From an uncultured Myxococcales bacterium (lineage in GTDB: Bacteria > Myxococcota_A > UBA9042 > CAIXZC01): a DNA stretch of 64,000 nt. Under the pieces are notes generated by a model that was given only the letters and a program-made list of their open reading frames with translations, was not told the DNA's origin and ran no database searches. A program made the position numbers and the translations under genes. The stretch spans positions 75,298-139,297 of the forward strand of contig CAITUV010000043.1 in NCBI GenBank assembly GCA_903895725.1, written 5' to 3'. Of the stretch, positions 54,622 through 62,597 are shown one piece after another (positions within the stretch are counted from its first letter, which is position 1; each line of letters opens with the position of its first letter).

Positions 54622-55536
54622 TCAAGTCGCTCGCATCCACTGGACGATGGCGGTCACGGTCTCGCGGTCCAGCAGCGGATCGAGATGGTGCAGGCGGGGA
54701 AGCAGGCGAACGGTGGCACGATTGCTCAACGCAGCGGCAAGGTCCTGCGCCTGGGAAACGGGAATCACTCCGTCCCGCACGCCGTGGACGAGCAGGAGGG
54801 GGCAGGAGCCGTCCCGGGGGCCCTCTGAGGCGACGCGTCGAACCAGGTCGAGCGACTCCACGGCCGCGGCGAATGCCTTCACATAGTGCAGGCCGGGCGG
54901 GACACGCACGGGGAAGTCGTCGCGCCGGAACCCTCGGTATGCGGGCAGGGCCTTCAGGGGTCCTCCATAGAGCATCGCCCGCCAGGCTGCGGTGCCAAGC
55001 AGGCACCCGGCTTCCCGGAGCAGCTCCATGTGGCGTGGGATGGCCGTCGGGGCCGAGACGGTGACGAGCCGGTCGGCCCGCACTCCCCGAAGCCACTGAT
55101 CCAGCGCAAACGACCCGCCAAGGCTCTGGCCGAGCACGACCACCTCTCCGGAGCGCTCTTCGACCAGGCATCGTGCAAGCGTGAGGAGCGCGTCGACCCG
55201 GCTGCGCACGTTGTCCAGCGTGAACAGATCGGAGCCCCCGGCGCCGTGCCCGGACAGATGTCCGGTGAGCACGCAAAACCCGGAATCCAGCAACCGCTCG
55301 ATTACGTAGCCGAAGCCGAAGATGCGGTCGTTGCCGCCGCCGTGGTAGAGAACGACGCACGGGGAGCACGAGGGGGGCGGTGCGTCGGTCGGGGCGGGGG
55401 CAGGTGCCGCGGCATGCAAGGGCCCGGTGCGGAACAGCAGGGCCGCCGCATTCGGATGCCCCGGAACCTCGACGGGGGCGGCGCGTGACCGGAGTCGCGA
55501 CGCAATTCCCTCGTGCCACATCGTGCTCACCCCCAT
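54622..55536 (-). CDS. Alpha/beta hydrolase
   Basis: 304 aa from the ATG at 55536, preceded by GGAAGGA; an ATG five codons later is possible. There is no signal peptide. The hydrolase core has an oxyanion strand VVLYHGGGND, the nucleophile elbow GQSLGGS (Ser138), an acidic residue in VHGVRDGVIP (Asp255) and His284 in RLHHLDPLL, completing a Ser-Asp-His triad. The size and lid region fit a monoacylglycerol-lipase or esterase-type enzyme; the substrate is unknown. It lies 38 bp behind the Lgt-like gene and is likely co-transcribed with it. Confidence 0.88.
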   Translation of the reverse strand: MGVSTMWHEGIASRLRSRAAPVEVPGHPNAAALLFRTGPLHAAAPAPAPTDAPPPSCSPCVVLYHGGGNDRIFGFGYVIERLLDSGFCVLTGHLSGHGAGGSDLFTLDNVRSRVDALLTLARCLVEERSGEVVVLGQSLGGSFALDQWLRGVRADRLVTVSAPTAIPRHMELLREAGCLLGTAAWRAMLYGGPLKALPAYRGFRRDDFPVRVPPGLHYVKAFAAAVESLDLVRRVASEGPRDGSCPLLLVHGVRDGVIPVSQAQDLAAALSNRATVRLLPRLHHLDPLLDRETVTAIVQWMRAT

Positions 55537-55574
55537 TGCGTCCTTCCCCACCGTCACCCCCGCAGCCGACACCG

Positions 55575-56540
55575 CTAGCCGAAGTAGCGCCCGACCTGGC
55601 GACCGTGTATGCCGAAGCCCAGAAACAGGACCAGAGAGCCGCACAGCAGCCATCCGAGAAAGTGCACGGCCCCCGCAGCCGAACGGGCCGATTCGGCGGT
55701 GAGGGCATAGTCGAACACGGGGCTTGCGAGCGCCCAGGTCAGCAGGACAAGACCGGCGAGGAACAACCCCATCGAAATCCACTGGAACGGCTTGACTCGG
55801 CGTCCAGCCGTGGCGAGCGGCCAGCGCAGGAACTCCATCCCGAACCGGCCGGCCGAGTTCAGGAGCAGGTACGCAGCGGCCAGCATCCCCTCACGCATGG
55901 GCCCGAGCTGGGCCAGACCGTTGAGAACCAGGAACAGCCCCACGTTTCCGGCCGCGGAGTAAAGCTGCGTCGGGTGGAGCAGCACTCCGGAGAGCCCTTC
56001 TTTCCAGACCGGCTTCGAGCACGGGTCCACGTAACGGATGGAGAGCCGGGATGTCGTGGGGCGACCGTGGCAGCAACCGTACGCCAGGCACCCCATGCGA
56101 CCGAATGCATGACCGAGCGGGAGCCCCAGGACCAGAGCGTCGAGGAGACGGAGAGCGGGCAGGCTATGTTGGAAAGCAACGGCGATGAGCACCAGCGTGC
56201 ACAGGATAAGCGCCCCCTGGAATGCGAACCCGGTCTCAGGCAGCTTCCGGGTGGGGGCGGCTGCGTAGGCCTTCAGATTGACCAGGATCTCGAGGAGCCT
56301 CGATCCGAGAATGGCCAGCAGGGGAATTCCCACCGACAGGAACGGGGCCAACGACTCCGTCAGGAGGCCGACCTGCGAGAGTCTTGCCACTGCGACGAAC
56401 CCGCCGATTGCCCAGGCGATGGCCGCCCACAATCCGAAGCTGACCAGCGTGATTGGCCCCACGCGGGCAAGCACGACGCGGTCATGGATGTCCCAGAACG
56501 GCTTTCTGGCCTTTCCCGGTAATGTGCGGTTCTCCGTCAT
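55575..56540 (-). CDS. Lgt-like membrane protein (prolipoprotein diacylglyceryl transferase family)
   Basis: 321 aa from the ATG at 56540, about 12 nt after AGGAGGCGG; an in-frame TTG at 56597 is an alternative. There are about seven hydrophobic segments. The central motif reads GHAFGRMGCLAYGCCHGRPT, followed by LHPTQLYSAAGN and RFGMEFLRWP, the order seen in Lgt. In E. coli Lgt the central motif is GRLGNFINGELWGR; here Asn146 and Glu151 of that enzyme are replaced by Cys, so this is more likely a paralogue with another lipid-transfer role than the housekeeping Lgt. It is divergent from the lipid-enzyme fusion at 56710 and co-directional with the hydrolase. Confidence 0.8.
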   Translation of the reverse strand: MTENRTLPGKARKPFWDIHDRVVLARVGPITLVSFGLWAAIAWAIGGFVAVARLSQVGLLTESLAPFLSVGIPLLAILGSRLLEILVNLKAYAAAPTRKLPETGFAFQGALILCTLVLIAVAFQHSLPALRLLDALVLGLPLGHAFGRMGCLAYGCCHGRPTTSRLSIRYVDPCSKPVWKEGLSGVLLHPTQLYSAAGNVGLFLVLNGLAQLGPMREGMLAAAYLLLNSAGRFGMEFLRWPLATAGRRVKPFQWISMGLFLAGLVLLTWALASPVFDYALTAESARSAAGAVHFLGWLLCGSLVLFLGFGIHGRQVGRYFG

Positions 56541-56649
56541 CCGATGCACCGCCTCCTGCTCCGAACGGATTCTCTCAGTCAGCCGGTACGTTGGCAAGCG
56601 GGATCAGCCCCACCACGGCCCGGGGCGGGAGCGCTATTGATGCCTGCGA

Positions 56650-56678
56650 TTGCCCGGCGCCTTCCAACCTGCTATTCT
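56650..56678 (+). promoter_or_regulatory. Sigma-70-type promoter for the 56710-60964 operon
   Basis: TTGCCC (56650-56655) and TATTCT (56673-56678) are spaced by 17 bp, giving a leader of about 25 nt. Confidence 0.5.
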
Positions 56679-56709
56679 CACCGTTGGCCGAAGCATGTGG
56701 TGATTCCGA

Positions 56710-58512
56710 ATGAGCACCGCGCGTCGCCTGGCGATCATCGTGCTGAACCTCGTGGTGTTCTGGGTGGGGCTTCCCGCCGGTATCGCCGCTGCGGGGTTCC
56801 TGCTCGACGTGTGGCTGGGGTTGGCCACGCCCGGGACCGCGGCGAGAGTGGCCGGGGCAGCCGTGGGGGGGCTCGGGCTGGTCTTTGCCCTGTGGGCGAT
56901 CATCGTGCTGCGCCTTCGTGGCAAGGGGTTGCCGATCTCGTCCCTCCCTCCTCCGGACCTGGTCCCGAGCGGTCCATATGCCTGGGTTCGGCACCCGATC
57001 TACACGGGCTACGTGTTCCTGGCCGGCGGTGCCGGAATCGCCGCTGGATCCTGGGGGATCGGGGTTGTCGTGGTGCCGGTTGTCGCTGCGGTCTGGTTCG
57101 CCACGTGGGTGAGGCTCTACGAGGAGCCAGGGCTGCTGCGGCGTTTCGGCAATGCGTATCGCATCTATGCGGAGCGGACTCCCGGCTTCCTGCCGGTGAG
57201 GCCGTCCCGGCTCGGCAGGTGGCTGGTGCTGAGGGCGCTGAGGGGGTTCTTCCGAATCACGGTGGAGGGGATGGAGAACGTTCCGTCGACCGGGCCGGTG
57301 CTGCTCTACTCGGACCACCTGAGCTACCTGGACTTCCTGTTTGCCCAGTACGCGACGAGGAGGCCGCTGCGGATTCCGGTCACAGCCGAGGTTTTTCGAA
57401 AGCCGCTCCAGCGCTGGTTCATGAGGACGATGGGCGCCGTGGCGACCCGCCGGTACTGTGCAGACCCCGCTGCCCTGCTGGCGCTGGCCGATGAGCTGGC
57501 CGCGGGAGGCGTAGTCGGGATTGCCATCGAGGGAGAGCGCTCCTGGACCGGCGAAATGGCCCTTCCCTCCGGCAACGTCGTGCAGAACATGCTGGCCCTC
57601 TGCGCAGCGGGACCGAGCGGACGTGGAGGTGGCGACCGGGAAGCCGGGGCGTCCGGCATTCCGGTGGTGCCGTTGGCATTCTGCGGTGCCTACCGGGTCT
57701 GGCCTCGTTGGGCAAACGAGATGGATCGGAAGGCCCGGGTCACGATTCGAATCGGCAAGCCGTTCGACCTTGCCCGTGCGGGGGCGGAGGAGCGGACCGG
57801 CGGGGAGGACCTGGTGGCTGCCTGCTCACGCGTGCTTCGGGCTCGTGTCGTGGAGCTGCGCCTGCCCGGGGCGCTTTTTGCCGACCCGACCCGGTTCCGC
57901 CTCGCACGACCGGAGCTGGCGCTCTGGAAATGTCCGATGTGCGGGGGGGAGGAGACGCTGTCGCTCGAGTCCGCGCGTTGGCTTACCTGTGCGGCGTGCA
58001 ATGCGCAGTGGGAGTGCTTCGAGGGGGAATTCCGGGTCATCGAGCCCGTGGAACGGGCCGGCGAGCACGGGACTCTGGCCGGTTGGTGTCTGCGTGCCGG
58101 CTGCACTCCCGGCCCCCTGCCCGCGGAGCCTCTCGCCCCGAACCCCGAGCCTCTCGCCCCGAACCCCGAGCCCCGCCTCCCAAGCCCCGTCCTCGCCGCG
58201 GAGTGCGAGCTGCGTGAGGATCCCGAGGCCCGGCTCACGCTCCAGGTGCTCAAGTCGCTCGGCAGTGGAATCGCTGTGCTGCGTCAGGACGAGCTCGAGT
58301 GGAAATGCGGGGACGGACCGTCGCGTCGCTATGGGCTTTCGGAGATCCGAAGCGTGACGACTGAAAGGAACGACACGTTGCAGCTCGGCATTGGGCGCGG
58401 CGTCGTGCAGCTCGTGTTCCACAGGGCCAGCCCGTGGAGATGGCAGCATTACGTGTTGCGGCTCAAGAGCGAATCGGGCGTCGAGCGGGGCAGCCCCCCC
58501 GAGGATGCGTGA
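56710..58512 (+). CDS. Fusion of PEMT/ICMT-like methyltransferase, PlsC-like acyltransferase and zinc-ribbon domain
   Basis: 600 aa. Residues 1-165 form a membrane methyltransferase domain with GPYAWVRHPIYTGYV (88-102) and EEPGLLRRFGNAYRIY, the signature of phospholipid or isoprenylcysteine methyltransferases that use SAM. Residues ~175-390 form a PlsC-like acyltransferase with the HX4D motif SDHLSYLD (His203, Asp208) and EGERSW in place of EGTRS. Two CxxC pairs (Cys408/411 and Cys427/430) make a zinc ribbon. A linker with PLAPNPEP repeats leads to a C-terminal ~130-residue domain, perhaps PH-like. The product probably acts on phospholipids at the inner membrane. It heads an operon with an aminotransferase and a CrtC/AttH-like lipocalin. 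Confidence 0.83.
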   Translation: MSTARRLAIIVLNLVVFWVGLPAGIAAAGFLLDVWLGLATPGTAARVAGAAVGGLGLVFALWAIIVLRLRGKGLPISSLPPPDLVPSGPYAWVRHPIYTGYVFLAGGAGIAAGSWGIGVVVVPVVAAVWFATWVRLYEEPGLLRRFGNAYRIYAERTPGFLPVRPSRLGRWLVLRALRGFFRITVEGMENVPSTGPVLLYSDHLSYLDFLFAQYATRRPLRIPVTAEVFRKPLQRWFMRTMGAVATRRYCADPAALLALADELAAGGVVGIAIEGERSWTGEMALPSGNVVQNMLALCAAGPSGRGGGDREAGASGIPVVPLAFCGAYRVWPRWANEMDRKARVTIRIGKPFDLARAGAEERTGGEDLVAACSRVLRARVVELRLPGALFADPTRFRLARPELALWKCPMCGGEETLSLESARWLTCAACNAQWECFEGEFRVIEPVERAGEHGTLAGWCLRAGCTPGPLPAEPLAPNPEPLAPNPEPRLPSPVLAAECELREDPEARLTLQVLKSLGSGIAVLRQDELEWKCGDGPSRRYGLSEIRSVTTERNDTLQLGIGRGVVQLVFHRASPWRWQHYVLRLKSESGVERGSPPEDA

Positions 58513-58539
58513 ACCCCGGACATTGAAGCGAGGAGAACG

Positions 58540-59892
58540 ATGGCCGACAAGCGGGAGGAGAACCTTTTCACCCTGTATCCCTACTTCAACGCCGTCATCG
58601 ACTCGGCCGAGGGATGCTGCGTTCGAGTGTCGGACGGCCGGGAGCTGCTGGACCTGGCCTCCGGGCAGCTCAGTGTGCTGTTGGGACATTCTCACCCGCG
58701 CATCGTGGCTGCCGCACAGAGTCAGGCCGCACGGGTGGTTCACCTCGGGAATCGCTTCTTCGGCACAGCGACGCTGGATGCCGTGGAGCAGATTGTCTCG
58801 GTGTGCCCGCCCGGGATGAGCCGCGTGATTCTCTGCTCGACCGGCACGGAGGCCAACGAGATGGCGGTGCGCATCGCCCGGGCAGCCACCGGGAAGCTCG
58901 AGCTGGTCGGGCTGTCCAAGGGGTACTATGGATGCTCGCACCTCATGTTGTCTCTGTCCGACTACGTGGGGTTCATCAAGGGGACCGGCGTTCGCTCGCC
59001 CGGCGTGCATCGTCTACCGGCCCCGGACTGTCTTCACTGCTCCCTCGGCCTGTCTCATCCCGAGTGCGGGTTGCAGTGTCTGACGCTCGGGGCCGAGATG
59101 CTGGACAAGGAGAGCACGGGCTCCATCGCAGCCTTCATGGTCGAGCCGGTCCTCGGCTCGGGCGGGGTCATCGTTCCGCCCCGGGGCTACCTCGAAGGAG
59201 TGGCGGCCCTATGCAGGAAGTACGGTGCGCTCCTCATCGCGGACGAGGCGCAGACCGGGCTGTGTCGAACCGGGAAGTGGTGGGGGATGGAGCATTCGGG
59301 GGTCGTTCCCGACATCATCGTGGCATCCAAGGGCCTGGGCAACGGCTTCCCCGTGGCCGCAGTCGTGACTCGGGCCGACATCGAGCAGAAGTGCATCAAC
59401 GCTCCCCTGGCCAACATGAGCAGTCATTCCTTCGATCCATTCGGTGCCGCAATCGCTGCCGAAGTGATTCGCACGCTGAAGGAGGAGGGGATCGCTCTGC
59501 GGGCGACCGAGATGGGAACGTTCATGCTCCAGCGGCTGGAGTGGCTCGCAGGCCGTCACCGCATCCTGGCCCATGCCCGCGGGTGCGGGCTCATGCTCGG
59601 GCTCGATGTCGTCGGGAAGGACGGAAAGCCGGATGCCATGACCAGCCTCGCCCTGGAGGCGGAATGCCTGATGCGGGGCGTGATCGTCGGGTATTCGGCC
59701 ATGTCCGGCGTCGTGCGGATCCTCCCTCCCGCAGTCATCACGAGGGAACAGGTCGAAAGGGCCGTGGAAGTGCTGGACGGTGCGGCATCGTTCCTCGAAG
59801 AGAACGACGTCGACGTCTCCCGCTACATGCCGGAGCACAACGGTTCCGCCCTCCTTGCTGTAAGCTTCCTCCGCAGGATGATGAAGAAGTAG
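58540..59892 (+). CDS. Class-III PLP-dependent aminotransferase
   Basis: 450 aa. It shows the family hallmarks: STGTEANEMAVRIAR (phosphate site), the cofactor Asp235 in IADEAQTGLCRTGKWW, and Lys264 in VASKGLGNGFP for the Schiff base. Overall it resembles dialkylglycine decarboxylase and 4-aminobutyrate-type enzymes. An unusual insert, residues 164-180, holds four Cys (C-x2-C-x8-C-x3-C) that could bind a metal. Transfer of an amino group to a keto substrate in the cytoplasm is expected; the partner is unknown. The gene lies 27 bp after the lipid-enzyme fusion and 40 bp before the lipocalin-like gene. Confidence 0.92.
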   Translation: MADKREENLFTLYPYFNAVIDSAEGCCVRVSDGRELLDLASGQLSVLLGHSHPRIVAAAQSQAARVVHLGNRFFGTATLDAVEQIVSVCPPGMSRVILCSTGTEANEMAVRIARAATGKLELVGLSKGYYGCSHLMLSLSDYVGFIKGTGVRSPGVHRLPAPDCLHCSLGLSHPECGLQCLTLGAEMLDKESTGSIAAFMVEPVLGSGGVIVPPRGYLEGVAALCRKYGALLIADEAQTGLCRTGKWWGMEHSGVVPDIIVASKGLGNGFPVAAVVTRADIEQKCINAPLANMSSHSFDPFGAAIAAEVIRTLKEEGIALRATEMGTFMLQRLEWLAGRHRILAHARGCGLMLGLDVVGKDGKPDAMTSLALEAECLMRGVIVGYSAMSGVVRILPPAVITREQVERAVEVLDGAASFLEENDVDVSRYMPEHNGSALLAVSFLRRMMKK

Positions 59893-59932
59893 CCCAGTCC
59901 ATGCCCCGGCTTTCCGGGACGGAGGTTTCCTC

Positions 59933-60964
59933 GTGTTGTCCCCCAGGCGGTTGTTCTTCTTCGAGAAGTGGTACTTCGACGCCCAGTGCGAGGACGGGTC
60001 GTTCGTCTTCCTCTATTTTGCGTCGCTCACGCTGGCGGGTATCCGAAGCGGGCAGTTCGTGATTTCGCTGGTTCCCGCCCGAGGCGAAGCAGCGTTGCGT
60101 TCTCTGTCTTTCAAGGGTCGCCGGATCGACATTGCCAGCGATCGTTCGGCCGTTGCAATTCCCCATGGTCATGTGGGCAGTATCCCGTCCTCCCCCGGGG
60201 GCGGCAGAGGGGTCGGTATCGCTCCCCCCGCCGTCCACCTCGATGCGGGTGACGTCTCGGTCCATCTGGCCTATGCTCCGACCGATCCGCCGTGGGTTCC
60301 GAGCGACGGGGGCACCCTGCTTCGCCTGGGGGAACGGGCTCTGACCTGGCGGGTTCCCATTCCGTGCGCCAGGGTCGATGGGGAGGTCCGGGTGGGACCG
60401 CAGTCGGCCCGGTTCTCCGGTTTCGGCTACCATGATTTCGTGCAGACGGACATTCCGCCATGGCGGATTCCTCTTCGGGACCTGCTCTGGGGGCGGGCGC
60501 TCGGGGAGGGGGGGGCTCTGATCTGGAACCGTCCTCTGTTTCGGCTCGACGGTGCGGACTTGCCGTGTGCCCGTGGGTGGTATCGAATCAGCGACGGTCC
60601 AGCGGTGGAGTGCGACTCAATCGGATTTCAACTGACGGCTCTCCGCCGGCACGACGTCACGGGCGAGGAGTTTCCGGACGAGATGTCGTTCGAGCTCCGG
60701 GCCGCAGCCGGGATGGAGTCTGTGGCCCGGGCGCAGCGGGTCGATCTGGGTGGGACGCGGATGTTCCTCGGGGACAATGTGGCGGACGTCACCGGATTCT
60801 CGAACCGCGCCGAGCGGTGGCTCTACCGGAAGTTCACGGGCAATCCCGTTGAGTACAAGCTTCTGTCACGCGTGGTATCGCCGGGGCCTTTTTCGGGCCT
60901 GCTGGCTGCGCACGAGCGGGTGTTGTGGGGACGGGGGCGTGCCCGGGAGCCTCTCAGAACGTGA
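59933..60964 (+). CDS. CrtC/AttH-like lipocalin-fold protein
   Basis: 343 aa from a GTG at 59933 with GGAGGTTTCCTC directly before it. There is no signal peptide. It opens FFEKWYFDAQCEDGSFVFLYF and has a second conserved block, FSGFGYHDFVQTDIPPW, comparable to the GxGYHDHNWG of hydroxyneurosporene synthase (CrtC) and AttH-type proteins, with the second His position changed. Those proteins are two-lobed lipocalin-like hydratases or binding proteins for hydrophobic molecules. The third place in a lipid-enzyme operon suggests handling of a lipid product. The 3' end overlaps the convergent transporter gene by 11 bp. Confidence 0.75.
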   Translation: MLSPRRLFFFEKWYFDAQCEDGSFVFLYFASLTLAGIRSGQFVISLVPARGEAALRSLSFKGRRIDIASDRSAVAIPHGHVGSIPSSPGGGRGVGIAPPAVHLDAGDVSVHLAYAPTDPPWVPSDGGTLLRLGERALTWRVPIPCARVDGEVRVGPQSARFSGFGYHDFVQTDIPPWRIPLRDLLWGRALGEGGALIWNRPLFRLDGADLPCARGWYRISDGPAVECDSIGFQLTALRRHDVTGEEFPDEMSFELRAAAGMESVARAQRVDLGGTRMFLGDNVADVTGFSNRAERWLYRKFTGNPVEYKLLSRVVSPGPFSGLLAAHERVLWGRGRAREPLRT

Positions 60965-62354
60965 ACGAGAGGGCCCAGCAGAGCAGGAAGACCAGCGGCA
61001 CGTGGATGAGCAGCTGCAGGATGGAGTAGCCCGCCAGCTCCCGGGCACGAATGCCCAGAAGCCCCATCAGCGGGAGCATCCAGAACGGGTTCACCAGGTT
61101 GGGGAGCGCCTCGGCCGCATTGTAGATCTGGACGACCCAGCCGGGGTCGACTGCGTGCACCTGGGCCGCTGCAAGCACATAGGGGGCCTCGATCACCCAC
61201 TTGCCGCCTCCGGACGGGACGAACAGGCCGAGCAACGCCGAGTAGAGTGCGACGAGCAGCGGGAAGGTCGCCGGCGTGCTGAGGCCTGCGAACGCATCGG
61301 CCAGGAACGGAGCAATCGCAGTACCGGTGATGATTCCGAAGATGCCCCCGTAGAACGGGAACTGGACCAGGACGCCGCCCGTGGCCGGCACCGCGCCCGC
61401 CACGGCCTTGAGAAACGACCGGGGCCGTTTGTGGAGCAACAGAGCGAGCATCAGGAAGAGCAGGTTGTAAGTGTTGAGGTCCAGCGCCTGCAGCAGACCT
61501 TTCGAGCAGAACAGATGGCCCAGATAGGTCAGGCCGAGCAGTGCAACCACGACGGGGAGAAGCGGGCTGTCCTCCGCAAGGTCTGCAGGCCTTGTCGTTG
61601 AAGGGGCAACGAGCGCCTTGCCCGATGACTGCGAGAGCATCCCCGGGGGGGAAAGCTCGACGCCGAGGTCCTCGGCAGTCCGGGCCCGTGACGGCGGAGG
61701 GCAGGAGAGCATGGCAACGGTCACCGACACAGCGACCAGCGCCAGCACGAGCACGCCGTTCTGCCAGATGAACAGGGTCGACGTCAGCGGAATCACGCCG
61801 GACAGGCTCTTGAGCGCCGGCGGGAGAGAGTCGGGGGTCGCCATCATGAGCGCGGCCGACGAGGAGAGCCCCAGCGCCCAGATGCTCCCGAGCCCGAGGT
61901 ACGCGGCAGCACCGATGGCCCGGACGTCCACCCCCTTGACCCGGGCGCAGATCTCCTTGACCAGCAGCCCGCTGAAAATCAGGCTGAACCCCCACGACAG
62001 CAGGGAGGCCATCATGGAGAAGAAGGCTACGAAGCCGACGGCCGCCCGGGGCGTGGAGGGAATGCGGGCGAGTCGGCAAATCAGGGCGTGCACGGGCGGC
62101 GAAACCGCCAGCGCATAGCCCCCCACGATGACCATGGCCATCTGCATGGTGAACGGGACGAGCTGCCAGAATCCCTTGCCAAAGGCCTGGGCCAGGGAGA
62201 GCGGCCCCTCCCCCAGCGCCAGCCCTCCGAGGAAGACCACTACCACGGCGGCAAGCGCAAACACGAACGCATCCGGGAACCACCGCTCACACCAGTCGGC
62301 AAGCCCCGCCCCCCACCTTGCGAGAACACCGGCCCGTGTCATTCCGTCTTCCAT
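60954..62354 (-). CDS. atoE: Short-chain fatty acid transporter, AtoE family
   Basis: 466 aa with about 10-12 transmembrane helices. The ATG at 62354 is used; another four codons on (62342) is also possible. Family phrases are present: WCERWFPDAFVFALAAVVVVF, FTMQMAMVIVGGYALA, SLLSWGFSLIFSGLLVKEI, FPFYGGIFGIITGT and FVPSGGGKWVIEAPYV. AtoE-type proteins take up butyrate and similar short-chain acids. The insert around residues 225-260 (between helices) is Pro/Ser-rich and lacks conservation. The gene is alone; no acetoacetate CoA-transferase genes are near. Confidence 0.92.
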   Translation of the reverse strand: MEDGMTRAGVLARWGAGLADWCERWFPDAFVFALAAVVVVFLGGLALGEGPLSLAQAFGKGFWQLVPFTMQMAMVIVGGYALAVSPPVHALICRLARIPSTPRAAVGFVAFFSMMASLLSWGFSLIFSGLLVKEICARVKGVDVRAIGAAAYLGLGSIWALGLSSSAALMMATPDSLPPALKSLSGVIPLTSTLFIWQNGVLVLALVAVSVTVAMLSCPPPSRARTAEDLGVELSPPGMLSQSSGKALVAPSTTRPADLAEDSPLLPVVVALLGLTYLGHLFCSKGLLQALDLNTYNLLFLMLALLLHKRPRSFLKAVAGAVPATGGVLVQFPFYGGIFGIITGTAIAPFLADAFAGLSTPATFPLLVALYSALLGLFVPSGGGKWVIEAPYVLAAAQVHAVDPGWVVQIYNAAEALPNLVNPFWMLPLMGLLGIRARELAGYSILQLLIHVPLVFLLCWALSFTF

Positions 62355-62597
62355 GGGGCGAACCTACCACCCTTCAGGCAGGGATTCCAGATCAGTCGCA
62401 GAACACGATATCGTAGGGGAGGCGCAGAGCAGCAAACGCCCGGCTCGGATCGGTCGGGTCCACCCCGGTCCATGGATTCGTTGACCATCGGGTCCGTGCC
62501 CCACGTGCGTCGCGCGCACCCGAACCAAGTGCTGGACGCGTGCGTTGCGGAGGGGTATGCTGAAACACAGCCCTGGCGGGCATGAGGGGCGGGCGAA
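62355..62597. other. Intergenic region, 243 bp
   Basis: It separates divergent genes. The only signal I can support is the promoter at 62533-62561; no coding frame is evident. Confidence 0.5.
62533..62561 (+). promoter_or_regulatory. Putative promoter for the lipoprotein at 62598
   Basis: TGGACG (62533-62538) and TATGCT (62556-62561) are 17 bp apart; the leader is about 30 nt. Confidence 0.5.
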
